DNA of 64,000 bases, from assembly GCA_039621445.1 (NCBI GenBank), contig CP154957.1:24838938-24902937 (forward strand), in the 5' to 3' direction. The notes below the pieces were generated by a model. The model saw only the letters and a list, made by a program, of their open reading frames with translations. It searched no databases and had not been told where the DNA came from. This DNA comes from Euglena gracilis. Lineage: Eukaryota > Euglenida > Euglenophyceae > Euglenales. The position numbers and the translations under genes are program-made. This document shows, piece by piece, positions 12,238-25,200 of the stretch (the stretch's first letter is position 1; every line of letters begins with the position of its first letter).

Positions 12238-13209
12238 GTTTTTGACCTGCCCGTGTGCAGTTTTTGCCCCCCCCTGCATGAGGGGCCAAAGTTCTGGCAA
12301 CTCTAGGCAAATAGCCAGCACGGGACGGGCACGGGACCAAAGTTTCCGGGTTTAGCTGTAATGTGAACATGGAATGTCTTCATGAGGATGACAGGGATTC
12401 AAAATAAAATCTCAAGATGAGAGTGCAAATTTTTTCAGAGTCCAGTCAATCAAGCACATTTTTATCCATCTTGTGCTTAAATTTGCCTCCAAATCCTCAT
12501 TTCTGTGAACATTTTTGTTTTGAAGAGATGAGAAGTCAGCACAGAAAGGCTGGAGATCTGTTTTTTTTTGTGAATATGTGATTTTTTTTGGCAAAACTTA
12601 ATATAAAAAAGTGTGTCTTGACAGAGTCAGGGGCCGGTGCAAATGCTGCAACGCGTCTTGTGCCTGGCCCACCACCACCCCTGAACAACGACCGCCCCCC
12701 AGTCGGGGGTTGCAGGTAAGGGTGTGCATACGACCACCCCCTGGTCGGGGTTGTAGGTGGCTTTGAAACCTGGGTTGTTCTTGGCACCTAATCGTACGAC
12801 CTCCCCCCCCCGTCTGGGGTTGTGGGAACCCGGTCGGGGGCAAAAGGGGGGGGTACCATGGGAACATGGAAACGTAGCGGCGACCAGTCAGGGACCAATT
12901 TTTGTGGTGCCGCAGCTGTCTGTGGTCGTCACAACTCCGCCGATGGGGTTGGGCCAAAGAAATCGGTCCACTCATTTTGCAGGGGCAACGTTTCTTGGGG
13001 GGGGGAGTTAGGTTGGGACCGAGCAAAGTTGCACACATGTTGCAATCGCAAGTCCAACACTCCGTGCGGGGACTCACGGGTGGCGTCCCTGCCTTGCCGT
13101 GGCCGCCCCCGTGGCCTCCGTGGGAGACCGGCCCTCACCACACAGCAAACTGGGCCAGAAGCGAAGCTAGCGCCGGCCATAACAGAAAAGAAGCCTTAGT
13201 GCAACTCAG

Positions 13210-16200
13210 GGAGGCCGGGGGCTGGGGCGGAGTACGGGCTGAAGGCGCTGAAGGAGCAGCTGCTGGCCCGGGCCCGGGCCGACGCGGAGGCCCTGACGGC
13301 GGAGCGGGAGGCGCTGGGGGAGCACATGGAGCGGCAGCGGCAGCGGCTGGACCAGCAGATGGAGGACATCGAGGAGCGGCTGCGGCAGCTGCACGCCCAG
13401 CCCAGGGCCACCCCTCCCCCCCCCCCGGGAGGTGGGATTGCTCTGGGATCTCCGGGAGGTGTGGCGAGAGTCGAAGAACCTTGACCCGAACCATCACTGC
13501 AAAGGTCACCCATTTGACACGTGTCAGGTGTCGTACCCGCCCCATCTGTTCCCTTTTCTTACCTGCCCCCCCCCCCCCGGAAACTGTCCTCTGCCCCCGT
13601 CCCAGCTAACCTGTCCTCAAAGGGACCTGTCTCCTCCCCTTGTATCTGCTGACCTTTCTTTTTGGAAATTTTTGAATTTTTTTGATTCTTTGTTTAAATA
13701 GGCAATTTCCAAAGGTAAAAAAAATTCTGAGCATTCTTTCACGCTTTTGCTTACAAATTTGTAAAAAAAAAAGAATGTCTTTTCTGTTTTTTTTTGTCAT
13801 TGGGGCCGATATCATCAATTTTTTCCGTTTACATGGACCCACCCAGGAAACTGTCCTCTATCCTCTATACCCGCTGACCTGTCCTTACAGGGACCTGTCT
13901 CCAACCTCATTTGCTGATTTGTCTGGAGATACTTTCCTGGGGGGGGGGTAGGTGGACAGGACCAGTCCACCCCTTTTTTTATAAGTCACCGTCAGTTCCC
14001 CCTACGCCATCTCATCATCCTTTCCTGCCCTCCCTCACAGCAACCCTACGAAACCCCTCTGCGGGCATCCCTGCTTCCCAATCCGTGCTGCAGATGAACG
14101 GGCACAGCAGCTGGCAGCGATGGAAGAGGAGTTGTTCCAGCGGGAGAAACACCTCACCCACCGGGAGCAGGTGTCTGTTAGTCTGTTCTTTACAGGGATG
14201 ACGAAGATGAAATTCCATTGTCATCCGATAAATAAGTGGCCATGTACCCCCTAGGGAAATTTGCATGCCCGAGAAATTGTCGTTCTCACCCGGGAAATTG
14301 TAGGGTCGCTGGTACCATTTGGGGGGGGGGAGAAAGCCCCAGTCCAAGGTCTTAAGCAGAGAACCAAAATTTAAATGTGGTCTTTGTCAGGGGGGGTTAA
14401 GGCAAATGTGCAGGAAACCTCCTGCCTCTTTTTATGGCATGGCCACAACTCGGCATGAAATGCGGACGCTTCGCTGTGGACCTTTTTGGGAGCAGGGGAT
14501 CGAAACGTTTCCGCCGGCCCTGCTTGCTCTCTGCTGTTTTCTTTTCGCAGCAATTCCTCAGCAAGGTTCAGGGCCGGGCGCCGCCCTCCGCCTCGGAGCC
14601 GCCCCGCAGCATGTCCGACCCGTACACCTACACGTACGCCCAGGAGACGATGGAGGTGGTGGCGGTCAGCCTGCTCATCATCGCGGGCCTCACCACTGCG
14701 CAGAGGGGTGTGGACCCCCCAGGGATTTAACACGGCATACACACACCTCTTTTTTACCCACAGCAGCTTTTGTCATTTGAGGTTATCGGCCTGCATAACA
14801 ACAACACCGAAAACAACCCTGCCGAGCGTTCTTTGGCTTCGGCGAAATGGATTGCTGCTTGATTTCAGCCGCATCCCGCACCGACTCTCCATGTTTTTTT
14901 TTTTGCAAACATGGTCTCCGGCCGTGTTTCACATTGGACGCGTGCCCCCCTCTCCGTCCTCGCCGACCGTCCGCGTGTCACGGGGCCCCTGTCCCCGTGG
15001 CTCCCACCCCACACCCGGGCCTGGCCGCGGGGGAGCTGGACAACCCCCCCTGGGGGAGTTCTTAAGCGACGCCCTGCTTGAGCCTGCTGCTGTTCAGGGC
15101 TGGACCTTTCTAACAGACATTCATTTAGTGTGTATCACCAAAATTATTTTTGTGTATCATGCATATCACATCGAAAAATTTTCGTGTATCATCTGTGAAT
15201 CACCAAATTTTTTGTGTATCACCCAAAATTTATTTTTGTATATCACGTGTGTATCACCAAAAGTTTTTTGTGTATCACCTTTATGTCACCTGTGTATCAT
15301 CAAAAATTTTCCGAAAATCAAAAAGAATCAAAAACGTTTTGTCCAGGAATTTTTTCTTTTAGTATGGTGACCTAGGGGGGAAGGTGTTAAGGCATTTTTT
15401 GATGTTTTTTTTTTTTTTTCACTTGCCCTCTATGTCCAACGACCCACACCTTTTCAGAGGTTTGACCACATTTTTGGCCTGGCGGCGAAGTGCCAGGCCG
15501 AAAGAGTTTTTCCTAAAAATCGGTCAAAAATCGGCCAAAATGCAAACTCTTTGGGCAAAATTGGTTTAAAATTGCCAAAAATTGCTCAAAGCGCCAGAAA
15601 GGAAAGTTTGACCTGTTTTTCGGGGGGGGGGGATTCTGGGGACCCTCTGATTTTCATTGGACATAGAGCGGGGGCAAGGTTTTTTCAAGGATTTTTAAAA
15701 TTCTTTTTTCCAAGGGCATTCCAAGGGCCGTCACGGCGTCGAATGGGGTTAATGTGAGGGTGGGTTTGGGCCGGGAAAAGTGCCCCTGGAGGTCATTTAG
15801 TGAATCTACACAGACCCCCTCCCAGACCCCCCTGGGTGTGAAAAAATCCTCTGGCCGGGGCTAAGGTCCACTCGGAGTGGCCATGATATCAACAAATAAA
15901 TCCGATTTTTTCCCCGTTGATTCTGTAAAAGATTTGTTGTGTATCATATCGAAAATTTTTGTGTATCACATGTGTATCATCAATTTTTTTTGTTTATCAC
16001 ATGTGCATCAGCAAAAATTTTTTGTGTATCACCAAAAGAAGTTTTATGCAATCATCACGAAGTTGTGATACACACCAAGTGAATGTCTGTTTCTAACCCT
16101 TCTGCTTCAACACCTGGTTGGGGTGTTTTTATTCGGTCATTTTTTTTTCGACGGGTGCTTGCTGTACATCCCTACTCTCTTTCGCCCCTTGCACACTGTT

Positions 16201-19200
16201 TTTACCCTTTTTTCTCAATCACTGAATCATTTATTGCAATGCTTCGTTTATTTATGCCTGATGCTGATGTTATTTGTAATTAATTATGCCTTCTTTGTGT
16301 ATTTTACTCGACGACTGTCATTTTTCTATGTATGGATCACCACCATTTTCTGGATGTGGCACCCAGGGAATGGCCAAAGTGCGTATTTTTGGCTCCCCGA
16401 TACATGGCGCTGAGTTTTGGTTCCTCCCGGTTTGACCCCTGATAAATAAGTATTTTCCCCAAAGAACACAAAAATCCTGGTCCTGTCTGACACATTTCTT
16501 GGCTGTGGATGTGTTCAAAATTGTTTGCCATTGACTAGCGCTCTTAGACTTCTCTACACCGCATGCAATTTGACACTGTGCAAACGTTCAGGGTGCATAT
16601 TTCATTGCTGCCTGACGACCAGTGCGGCTTGCCACGTGCCACGTGCAGATCGAATGGAAGACCCGCCTCGCCCAGCAGATGCAAGCTTTGGGAAAGGCTT
16701 TCGAACTCACTGCCGAGGTGAGACGCCTGCGCACGGAGTTTATGGCGCCATTGGACGAGCAATTCCAGGAGGCTATCCAGGCCTTACAGGTGTTTACAGG
16801 AGTTCAACCGCATTTCACACAATAAAACATTTTTATCATAAGATGGGGGGCTGTGCAACCATTTCAATTGCCATTTTTGATCAAATATTCAAGCCCAAAT
16901 CTGAAATATTTAGACACCTTCCCCCAGGTCCTTAAACAGCCGTATGCCCCAGGTGGCCCGAATTTGGCCATTTCTGACGAAAATTTTCTCAATCGGACCC
17001 AGGAACTTCCGGCGACGAAGGCGCCGGAAGACCTCGTTACTTCTTGTATCGGGTGTCTCTTCCTGTCAAGTCCAGTTCAGTTGGGGCCCAGCCCGTAGAG
17101 AGGGGAGCTGGCCAGCCAATCCAAAATTTCAGCCTCAGCCTCCCCTCTCCTCTGGGGTTCTCAAAGAGACACACAAATGGCATATGCAATGCGATGATTT
17201 GGGCATTATACTTTATCATTCATATTTGCTTTCAAAGGGATGGGAGACACATCAGGCACCCACATTTTTGATGGATTGGGGATTTCTGGTCAACGATTTT
17301 TTTTCATGGTTTTTCACAAAACCCATGAAGTGAATAGGTAGAGTTCCATTTTTCTGGCATTTCTGGCAGGCACTGCGGTCGGAAGACTTGCGCACCCTGC
17401 AGCAGTATGACAACCCGCCAGACACGTACCGCAAGGTGGTGGAATTCGTCCTCATCGTCCGGGAGGAACCTCCAACGGACTGGGAGGAAGCAAAGGTCAT
17501 GTTCACGGAGTCCTATTTCTCCACGTTCTTCGTGAAGCATGCCAAGGTCCTTGCTTTCCTTGCCTCATTTGGAGTTACCAAGTTACATTTGTACATTCAA
17601 GTGGATTACTCAACTGTATTTGTCTATGACATATTGAAAGATCGTTGGATTTTTTTCACCTCTTATCCCTCTCGTGCGAATGCAAAGAAAAAACAAACAA
17701 AACGGCAAGTGAAGTTTTTGGACCTGGGAATCCCCACAACCGACCTCTTTTGCCGTTCTAACCCCCCCCCCACCAAATAACCTGGTGGGGTGCCAAGTTA
17801 TCGGAACCAATTGTTGGCCCTGCCCCTCCCCCCCCGCCAGGCCAGTTGGGCCCTTTTTTCAGATGCGTAAAAAACTTTTCCTAAAAAGGGGGGTTGCCAA
17901 GTTACTGGAACCATCTTTTTTGCCCCTCCCCCCGCCAAGTTATTCGGCCACTGCCAGGAGCAAGGGCCCCGCCAGGTTATTTGGGGGGGTTTAAAATGTT
18001 TCAAAAATTCCATTTTTTTTAGGTGGGGGTGAAGCTAGCTCAAGAGCAGACCGGGAAACGTGCAGTATTCAAAAGCTTTAGCAAGTGGGGTCATGTTCTT
18101 TTTGGCAGAAATTTATAGATTTACCCCTCCAGAAACAAGTTGTCCAAACAAGCCCCAGACTGGCACTCAAGAGTTAGGCCATCAAGAATATTCCCCCTCA
18201 ATTGATCTTTCACCCTGACCCTGTACCACAAGCTGAGAAGTCCTAACAACCACATGGGCGTATGTTGTGTGCTTTTTCCCCACCTCCTGGAATGTGCCAA
18301 ACCTTCGTCTTCTATTATTTTGATTTTTATTATCAAAATGTTTTTTTCAGTAAAGTTCTCATTGGTGTATTTTTTTTAGACACGTATGGCTTGGGAAACA
18401 GGGATTTTTTTTTTAGTCTTGGACCCCCTCCCCCGGGGGGAGGGGGTAGGGTGGGTGAGTCCCGGGTGGGAGTAGGGGCTGATGGGTATATCTTTTTCGG
18501 CGCCGAAGGCCCAAAATTTTTGAAAAGGGTGCTATTTTTAGCATTTGGCCATTTTCGGGCAAAAGTGGGTGGGTCCCCCAGGACCCCCCCTCCCCTGGGG
18601 GGGGGGCCCACCCCAAGGGGTGGGTGGGTGGGTGGGTGGGTGCCGTCCCACTCCCCCCCTCCTCCCAGTCTTAAAAAAAACCCCTCTTGGGAATAAACCC
18701 AACCCCCCACTTATAACCCCCCCATCTTATAACCAGGTTTTGAGTGGTGCTGAGCTCTTGATAAGCGCGCACCCACCCCTTCATTGACCAGGTTTTGAAT
18801 AGTGCTGAGCTCTTTATAAGCGCGCCCCCACGCCTTTATTGCCCCCGGCACGGCGGCCCGGCGGCCCGGCCAGCGGCCCAGCGGCCCGGCAGCCCGGCCG
18901 GCGGCGCGGCCGGTGGCCCGGCGGCCCGGCGGCCCGGCCGGCGGCTCGGCGGCCCGGCCCGGCGGCCCGGCCGGCGGCTCGGCGGCTCGGCGGCCCGGCG
19001 GCCCGGCGGCCCGGCGGCTCAGCGGCCCGGCCGGCGGCTCGGCGGCCCGGCGGCCCGGCGGCCCGGCGGCCCGGCCGGTGGCCTGGCCGGCCCGTCCTGG
19101 GCATGGGAGGGGGTTGAAAAACGCTCATTTTCGGGGTTTTTCGACTTTTTTGACCCGGTTTTGACCCAAAGTCAATGGGTTGGCGGCCCAAAACGGGGTG

Positions 19201-22200
19201 CTGGTGGGTCGAAAAACGCTCGTTTTCAGCTCAAAAACAGTTTTTCTGGGTCCGGGAGGCCAAAAAACATCGTTTCAGGCAAAAAAAATTTTGCGATTTT
19301 TTTGACTTTTTTGACCCGGTTTTGACCCAAAGTCAATGGGTCGGCGGCCCAAAACGGGGCGCCGGCGGGTCGAAAAACGCTCGTTTTCGGCTCAAAAACA
19401 GTTTTTCTGGGTCCGGGAGGCCAAAAAACATCGTTTCGGGCAAAAAATTTTTGCGATTTTTTTGACTTTTTTGACCCGGTTTTTTGACCCAAAGTCAATG
19501 GGTCGGCGGCCCAAAACGGGGCGCCGGGTAGTCGAAAAACGCTCATTTTTGGCTCCAAAAACAGTTTTTATGGGTCCGGGAGGCCAAAAAACATCGTTTC
19601 GGGCAAAATAAAATTTTGCGATTTTTTTCGACTTTTTTGGCCGAAAACGGCGAAGTCGAACTGTGGAAAAAGTGTACAAAATGGCCTAAAATGGTCTAAA
19701 TTGGCCAAAAAACGCCCGTATCTCGGGCTAGGCGGTGAGCTGCGGGGAAACCAAAATCCCAGTAGATAGAGCATTCCAAGGGCTTCAATTTAGGTCTGTG
19801 GACCTGTCCTTTGATTTTGCATCATTTTGGAGAAATTTTGAAAACGTTGATTTTTTGACCCCCCCACCCCCCGAAAACGGCTAAGTTGGACAGTGGGAAA
19901 AGTGTATAAAACGGCCATCCGGGTCGAAAACGGCCGTATCTCGGGCTAGGCGGGGACTTGCAGGGAAATCAAAATACCGGTAGATGGGGCGTTCCAAGGC
20001 CTTCAAATTAGGTCTCCGGACATTTCCTTTGATTTGGCTTCATTTTGGAGATATTTTGAAGATTGACATTTTTTGGCCGAAATGGCAGAGTCCAAAGGGG
20101 GGGGGGCTTATCCAGGGGGGGGGCGGGTAAATCCTACCCAGTTTGGACCCCTTCGCGCGTGAATAACTCGGGCCTGGCGGGGAGTTGGGGGTCAAACCCA
20201 GGTGATTCGGAAACTAGAAATCCTGTCGCTCGCTTTTGCAAAAAAAAATTCCGGGAACCGGGCCGGGGTCATGGTGATAATCCGCGGTTTTCACGGTCTA
20301 CCCAGAGGGGGGGGTGCGGGGGAGGGGGGGGGCGGGTCCGACCCCCCACTTTTCCCTGGTGGTAAGCTTCGCTCTTACTCTAAAGAGATAAGAGCTCAGC
20401 GACCCCCCCATATACACCGGCCCACTCCATGGAGCTCTTTTGACTGAAATGCAAGGGTTTTGTGCCCGAAACGGGGCGCTGGCGGGTCGAAAAACGCTCA
20501 TTTTCGGCTCAAAAACAGTTTTTCTGGGTCCGGGAGGCCAAAAAACATCGTTTCGGGCAATTTTTTTTTGATTTTTTTGGACTTTTTTGACCCAGGTTTG
20601 ACCCAAAGTCAATGGGTTGGCAGCCCAAAATGGGGCGCTGGTGGGTCGAAAAACGCTCATTTTCGGCTCAAAAACAGTTTTTCTGGGTCCGGGAGGCCAA
20701 AAAACATCGTTTCGGGCAAAATTTTTTTTCGATTTTTTTTGGACTTTTTTGACCCGGCTTTGACCCAAAGTAAACGGGTTGCCAGCCCAATACGGAGCGC
20801 TGGTGGGTCGAAAAACGCTCATTTTCGGCTCAAAAACAGGTTTTCCGGGTCCGGGAGGCCAAAAAACATCGTTCTGGGCAAAAAGAAATTTTCGGTTTTT
20901 TTCGACTTTTTTGACCCGGTTTTAACCCAAAGTCAATGGGTTGGCGGCCCAAAACGGGGCGCTGGCGGGTCGAAAAACGCTCATTTTTGGCTCCAAAAAC
21001 AGTTTTTATGGGTCCGGGAGGGCAAAAAACATCGTTTTGGGCAAATTTTTTTTTCGATTTTTTCGCCTTTTTTGGCCAAAATTGGCTAAGTCGAACAGTG
21101 GAAAAAGTGTGGCCTATAAAATGGCCTAAATTGGCTGAAAAACGCCCGTATCTCGGGCTAGGCGGTGAGCTGCGGGGAAACCAAAATCCCAGTAGATAGA
21201 GCGTTCCAAGGGCTTCAATTTAGGTCTCTGGACATTTCCTTTGATTTTGCATCACTTTCGAGAAATTTTGAAAACATCGATTTTTTGACCCCCCGCCAAA
21301 AACGGCCGAAAAAAAGTCGAACACTGGGAAAAGTGTACAAAAAGGCCATCCGGGCCGAAATCGGCCGTATCTCGGGCTGGGCGGGGAGTTGCGGGGAAAT
21401 CAAAATACCGGTAGATGGGGCGTTCCAAGGCCTTCAAATTAGGTCTCTGGACATTTCCTTTGATTTGGCTTCATTTTGGAGATATTTTGAAGATTGACAT
21501 TTTTTTGGCCGAAATTGCAGTGTCCAAGGGGTGGGGGGCTTATCCAGGGGGGGGTGGGGGCCCATCCTACCCAGTTTGGACCCCTTCGCGCGTGAATAAC
21601 TCGGGCCTGGCGGGGAGTTGGGGGTCAAACCCAGGTGATTCGGAAACTAGAAATCCAGTTGCTCGCTTCTGCAAAAAAAAATTCCGGGAACGGGGCCGGG
21701 ATCATGGTTATAATCCGTCGGTTCTTCTGGTGGCCCCGACCATACATCTCTCTAAGGTTTTGCGAACCCTCCCCCCCCGGGGGGGGCGGCTGCAGCCAGC
21801 CCCGATTTGGGCCCAGCCCAGCCAGAGCAGCACCCCCCCGGGGGGGGGTGCTGCTAGCCTAGCTAGCCAGCCCCTTTTTGGGGGGTCCAGCCCAAAATTT
21901 TTCGGCGCAAAGCGCCAAAATTTTTTGAAAAACTGTGTTCAAAAGTGGCCAAAAATGGGGTTTGGGGGGCGTTTGGGGCATTTTTGGGGGGTTTCAGATG
22001 CAGCATTTTTTCAAAACTGTGTTTTGCAGGTCATTTTTGGGCATTTTTCCGATTTCAGTCCAGCTCGCCCCGGTTCGGGTTCAGCCGGGGTCCAGCTCCC
22101 CCCGGGGGGGGGGGGCGGGCTAGCCAGCCCAAATTTCTAGCCAGCCCAAATTTCTAGCCCTAGCCCAGCAACCTCCCCCCCCCCGGGGTCCTTAAAGAGA

Positions 22201-25200
22201 TGTATGGCCCCGACCCGGGGGGCGGGGAGGGGGGGGGTTGAGGGGGGGTTTCGCCGGTGGTAAGCTTCGCTCTCCCCCCCCCTCGGGCCCAACCACTAAA
22301 CCGTGACTTATAACCCCCCCCCCCGGAAGCCATGAAAAGGCAAAGAGAACCGCCAAGGCTGAAACCCCCCCCATTTATAACCCCCCCCCCCCTCGGGGCC
22401 AACCACTAAACAGGATCCTATAACCCCCGGGGGGGGGTTATAAGTGAGGGGGGGGGTTTAGGTGTCGAAGTGTGCTCATCTTTAGGAACTCCAGGAAGAA
22501 GAAAAGAGTTTTCAGTGTCAGAAGGCAACCTATGATGGCAGTGAGTCTCTGTCCTAATCAGGTGTTGTGGCGGGGGATTTTTGAAGCCAGAAGAACCAGC
22601 CAGCACTCTTTCCCCAAGCCAGGTGCTCCCGCCTGGGCTGCCAACTCCCTGGGTCACTGAAGTCAAGTTGCCCAGCCCAGCCCAGGGTGGGTGAGCTGAG
22701 AAGCTCTCTGTGCAAAGTGTCATGGGTCTTGAAAGAAGTGGGATCAAAAACTGGTGAGAAATGGTGATTTTGAGGCGTTTGTGGAATTATACCTCAGCTC
22801 CGCCTTCGGCGCTGCAAAGAAGGGGGAGGGCTCATTTGGCCGCCTAAGTTCTCGAAGGGAGTTTGTATTTGGGAGGTTTGCATTTGGCTTTGGCTTGTTG
22901 TAGTTCGTAGGTTATCAAAAAAATACATATTTTCCACTATCTTTTGTCGTTAGATAGTTCTTTCTATTTCTTCATAAAATAAAATTTAAAGTTCATTGAA
23001 GCGGTTTTCCGCTTCAAGGATGGCATCGTCGTAAATGGCAAAAAATTTTGGTCCTGAAGTCTGACTTAAAATTTTTGGCTGTTTTTGCGAACATTTTTGC
23101 GAGTTTCCAGAACACAGTTCAGTCAAATTTTCCATGGGAAATTTTAAGCCGCCTAAGTTTGGGGGGTTGAGAACATGACACTTACAAATGATGAACACAA
23201 TATGAATGCATAAACAATGGACAAGTCAAGGGGGCAGGTGCTGCTCTTCTCACAGGCATATAACATGGACCGCATCACAGATGAGATGCTGGAGAAGCTT
23301 GAGCCGTTTGTGCAGGATTTGGTTGTCTACCAAGGGATTTCTGTTTTCGGTTTAAAAATGGTTTGCTTTTATCAGAGCCTGTTGGAAGCCTTCTTGCCGC
23401 TACCACGTTGTTCAGTCCTGACCCTGAAGACGTATCGATCCCCCCCTCTGGTTCAACGATCACCTGTCCGGACTGCAAATGCCAACAGGGGGGGGGGCGC
23501 ATCATGCTTTTTTATATAAATATAAAAATTCCCAGCCTTCCTTCCCGAATTCTCAGTCCTAGCTTGGTCTGGCGAGACATCGGTGAACTTTTTTTTTGCA
23601 AAATTTAAATATGATACTCTCATCAATTGACAGAAATGCTTTGCTTGGGATCCGGCCGAAATTGAGCGGTATTCTCCCCCATGCGGCGCTTTGTCGGCCT
23701 GGATCCGCGCTCTGTACAACCATGGCAGGTATGTCGGTGCCTGTTGTCCCACCTTTTTAGCCATAGGTGCAGAACGTCACGTAAGCCGAAGGGCACCCAT
23801 CCCCCCAGTGGGGGGTCCTAGCCAGCAGCCTTTTTTTGGGCCTCGGACCATCCCCCACCCCCGTCGACGAGTTTTTATTTTGAAGTGACCCGAAGGCTTG
23901 CTGGGCGGTTCCTGGTATTTTCTTTTTGTCAGCTCAGGGGCTGGCTGGAAACGGCTGGTTGACCACTCCGCCCCCTGTGGTGGGGGGGGGGGCAATGGGC
24001 TGACTTTTTTTCATGGGTCCCCCAGCTGGAACTAGGGTTAACTGTCGAAGTGTCCAAAACATCGAAACTGCAAAAACGTCCAAAAAAACTTGCTAATTAT
24101 GCAAAAAAATATTTTTTTGCCTCGACCAGCCTCTTTTTGCAGAGATTTTGCAGGATATCAGAACTTTATTAAAGTCAGAAGAGAAGTCGCGGGCCCAGGT
24201 ATGGGTTTCGGCACAAAGCGTCGAAAATTTTTGTAGATGCCCTCAGACGGCTCGTTTGGGCCCCCAGGGGTCCCATGCTGGGCTGGGCAGGTGAGGGGGA
24301 CCCCCTCCCCCCCTGGGGTCTAAAAAGAAGCCAGCTGGATATCATGGGGGGGTGAGCCAGCAGCCAGCCTGAATTCTCCTGCCTCTGAGCTGGACCCTGT
24401 GGCATCTTTTTTTTTTTGCTTTGGAAGAATAAGCTGCCGGGATTTGATAAATTGCCATGCTCTTTGTCGCAGGGCTCATCGGATCCTGCAATGCCCCCCG
24501 TGCAGTGCACATGATTTGGAGGAGAACGTTGAAGCTTTGACGGGAAGGCTGCGATTGGCACAGGCTGAGGTGTTGGTAGCGGAGGGGGAGCTGAGCGACT
24601 TGCAGGAACAGTGTCAGCAAGTGTGTATGACCTGACAAATTGATGCTGTTATTGGCCGATGTGTGTGAATGTGTGTGTGCGTTCACATGGAAACGTAATG
24701 TTGCACTTTTAAGCCCCCCCTCTGAAATACAGGGGGGAGCAGAGCCATTGGCACAGTAGATAAACATGCTTATTCTAACAGAAGGGCACCCCTTCACCAA
24801 AAGAAATAAAGTATGTAAATTGTTTCCGTGTTTTAATTTAAGAAGGGGTGTTTAAGGGCTTGTGAATATACGGAAACGTTCACACAATGGAATTTTTTGC
24901 GTGTGGTGTGAAGGAAACATATCAGTGTAAAAGCATGTCTCGTTTCATCGCATTGTTTGCAGCGTACACAATAAAAACTCTCCAACTGTTTCCCCCCAAA
25001 ACCAATTTTCTGCGTGCACAATCTTATTTCATCAGTCCATTCAAATAGGCTGTCGGACTTTTTTTTTTGGCGTGACGAATGCCTTTGGAACTCCCACACT
25101 GTGCACCTGAATGCTGTCACATGCGCGGGTTCTTGCTCCACTGAACTCGAGTGCGTGCAGACCACAGCAGGTCTTCGTTGCCCCTGCATTCTACGCTCAA

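Larger units (their letters stand above)
10668..13209. other. Intergenic region with acceptor-like arrays
   Basis: The region between the CRAL-TRIO stop codon and the first recognised exon of the stalk gene holds two TTTTTTGCAG arrays and repeated ttggcaactct words. It also has a GC-rich block (12680-12840) with three approximate copies of a gtcggggttg-type unit. The first exon and start codon of the stalk gene should be here but could not be identified. A 169-codon minus-strand open frame at 11175-11684 is unassigned. Confidence 0.5.

Noticed and set aside
14486-15370. 294-codon + strand open frame
   Set aside because: It reads through the exon at 14551 in the wrong frame and then into gtgtatcac repeats.
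15127-16080. Possible CRISPR array from spaced short repeats
   Set aside because: The units are 9-10 bp with irregular low-complexity spacers in an intron of a eukaryotic gene, so no CRISPR architecture is present.
18795-19325. 176-codon frame rich in Arg/Pro/Gly/Ala
   Set aside because: It is produced by the GC-only minisatellite, which stays open in several frames at once and has no stop-containing motif.
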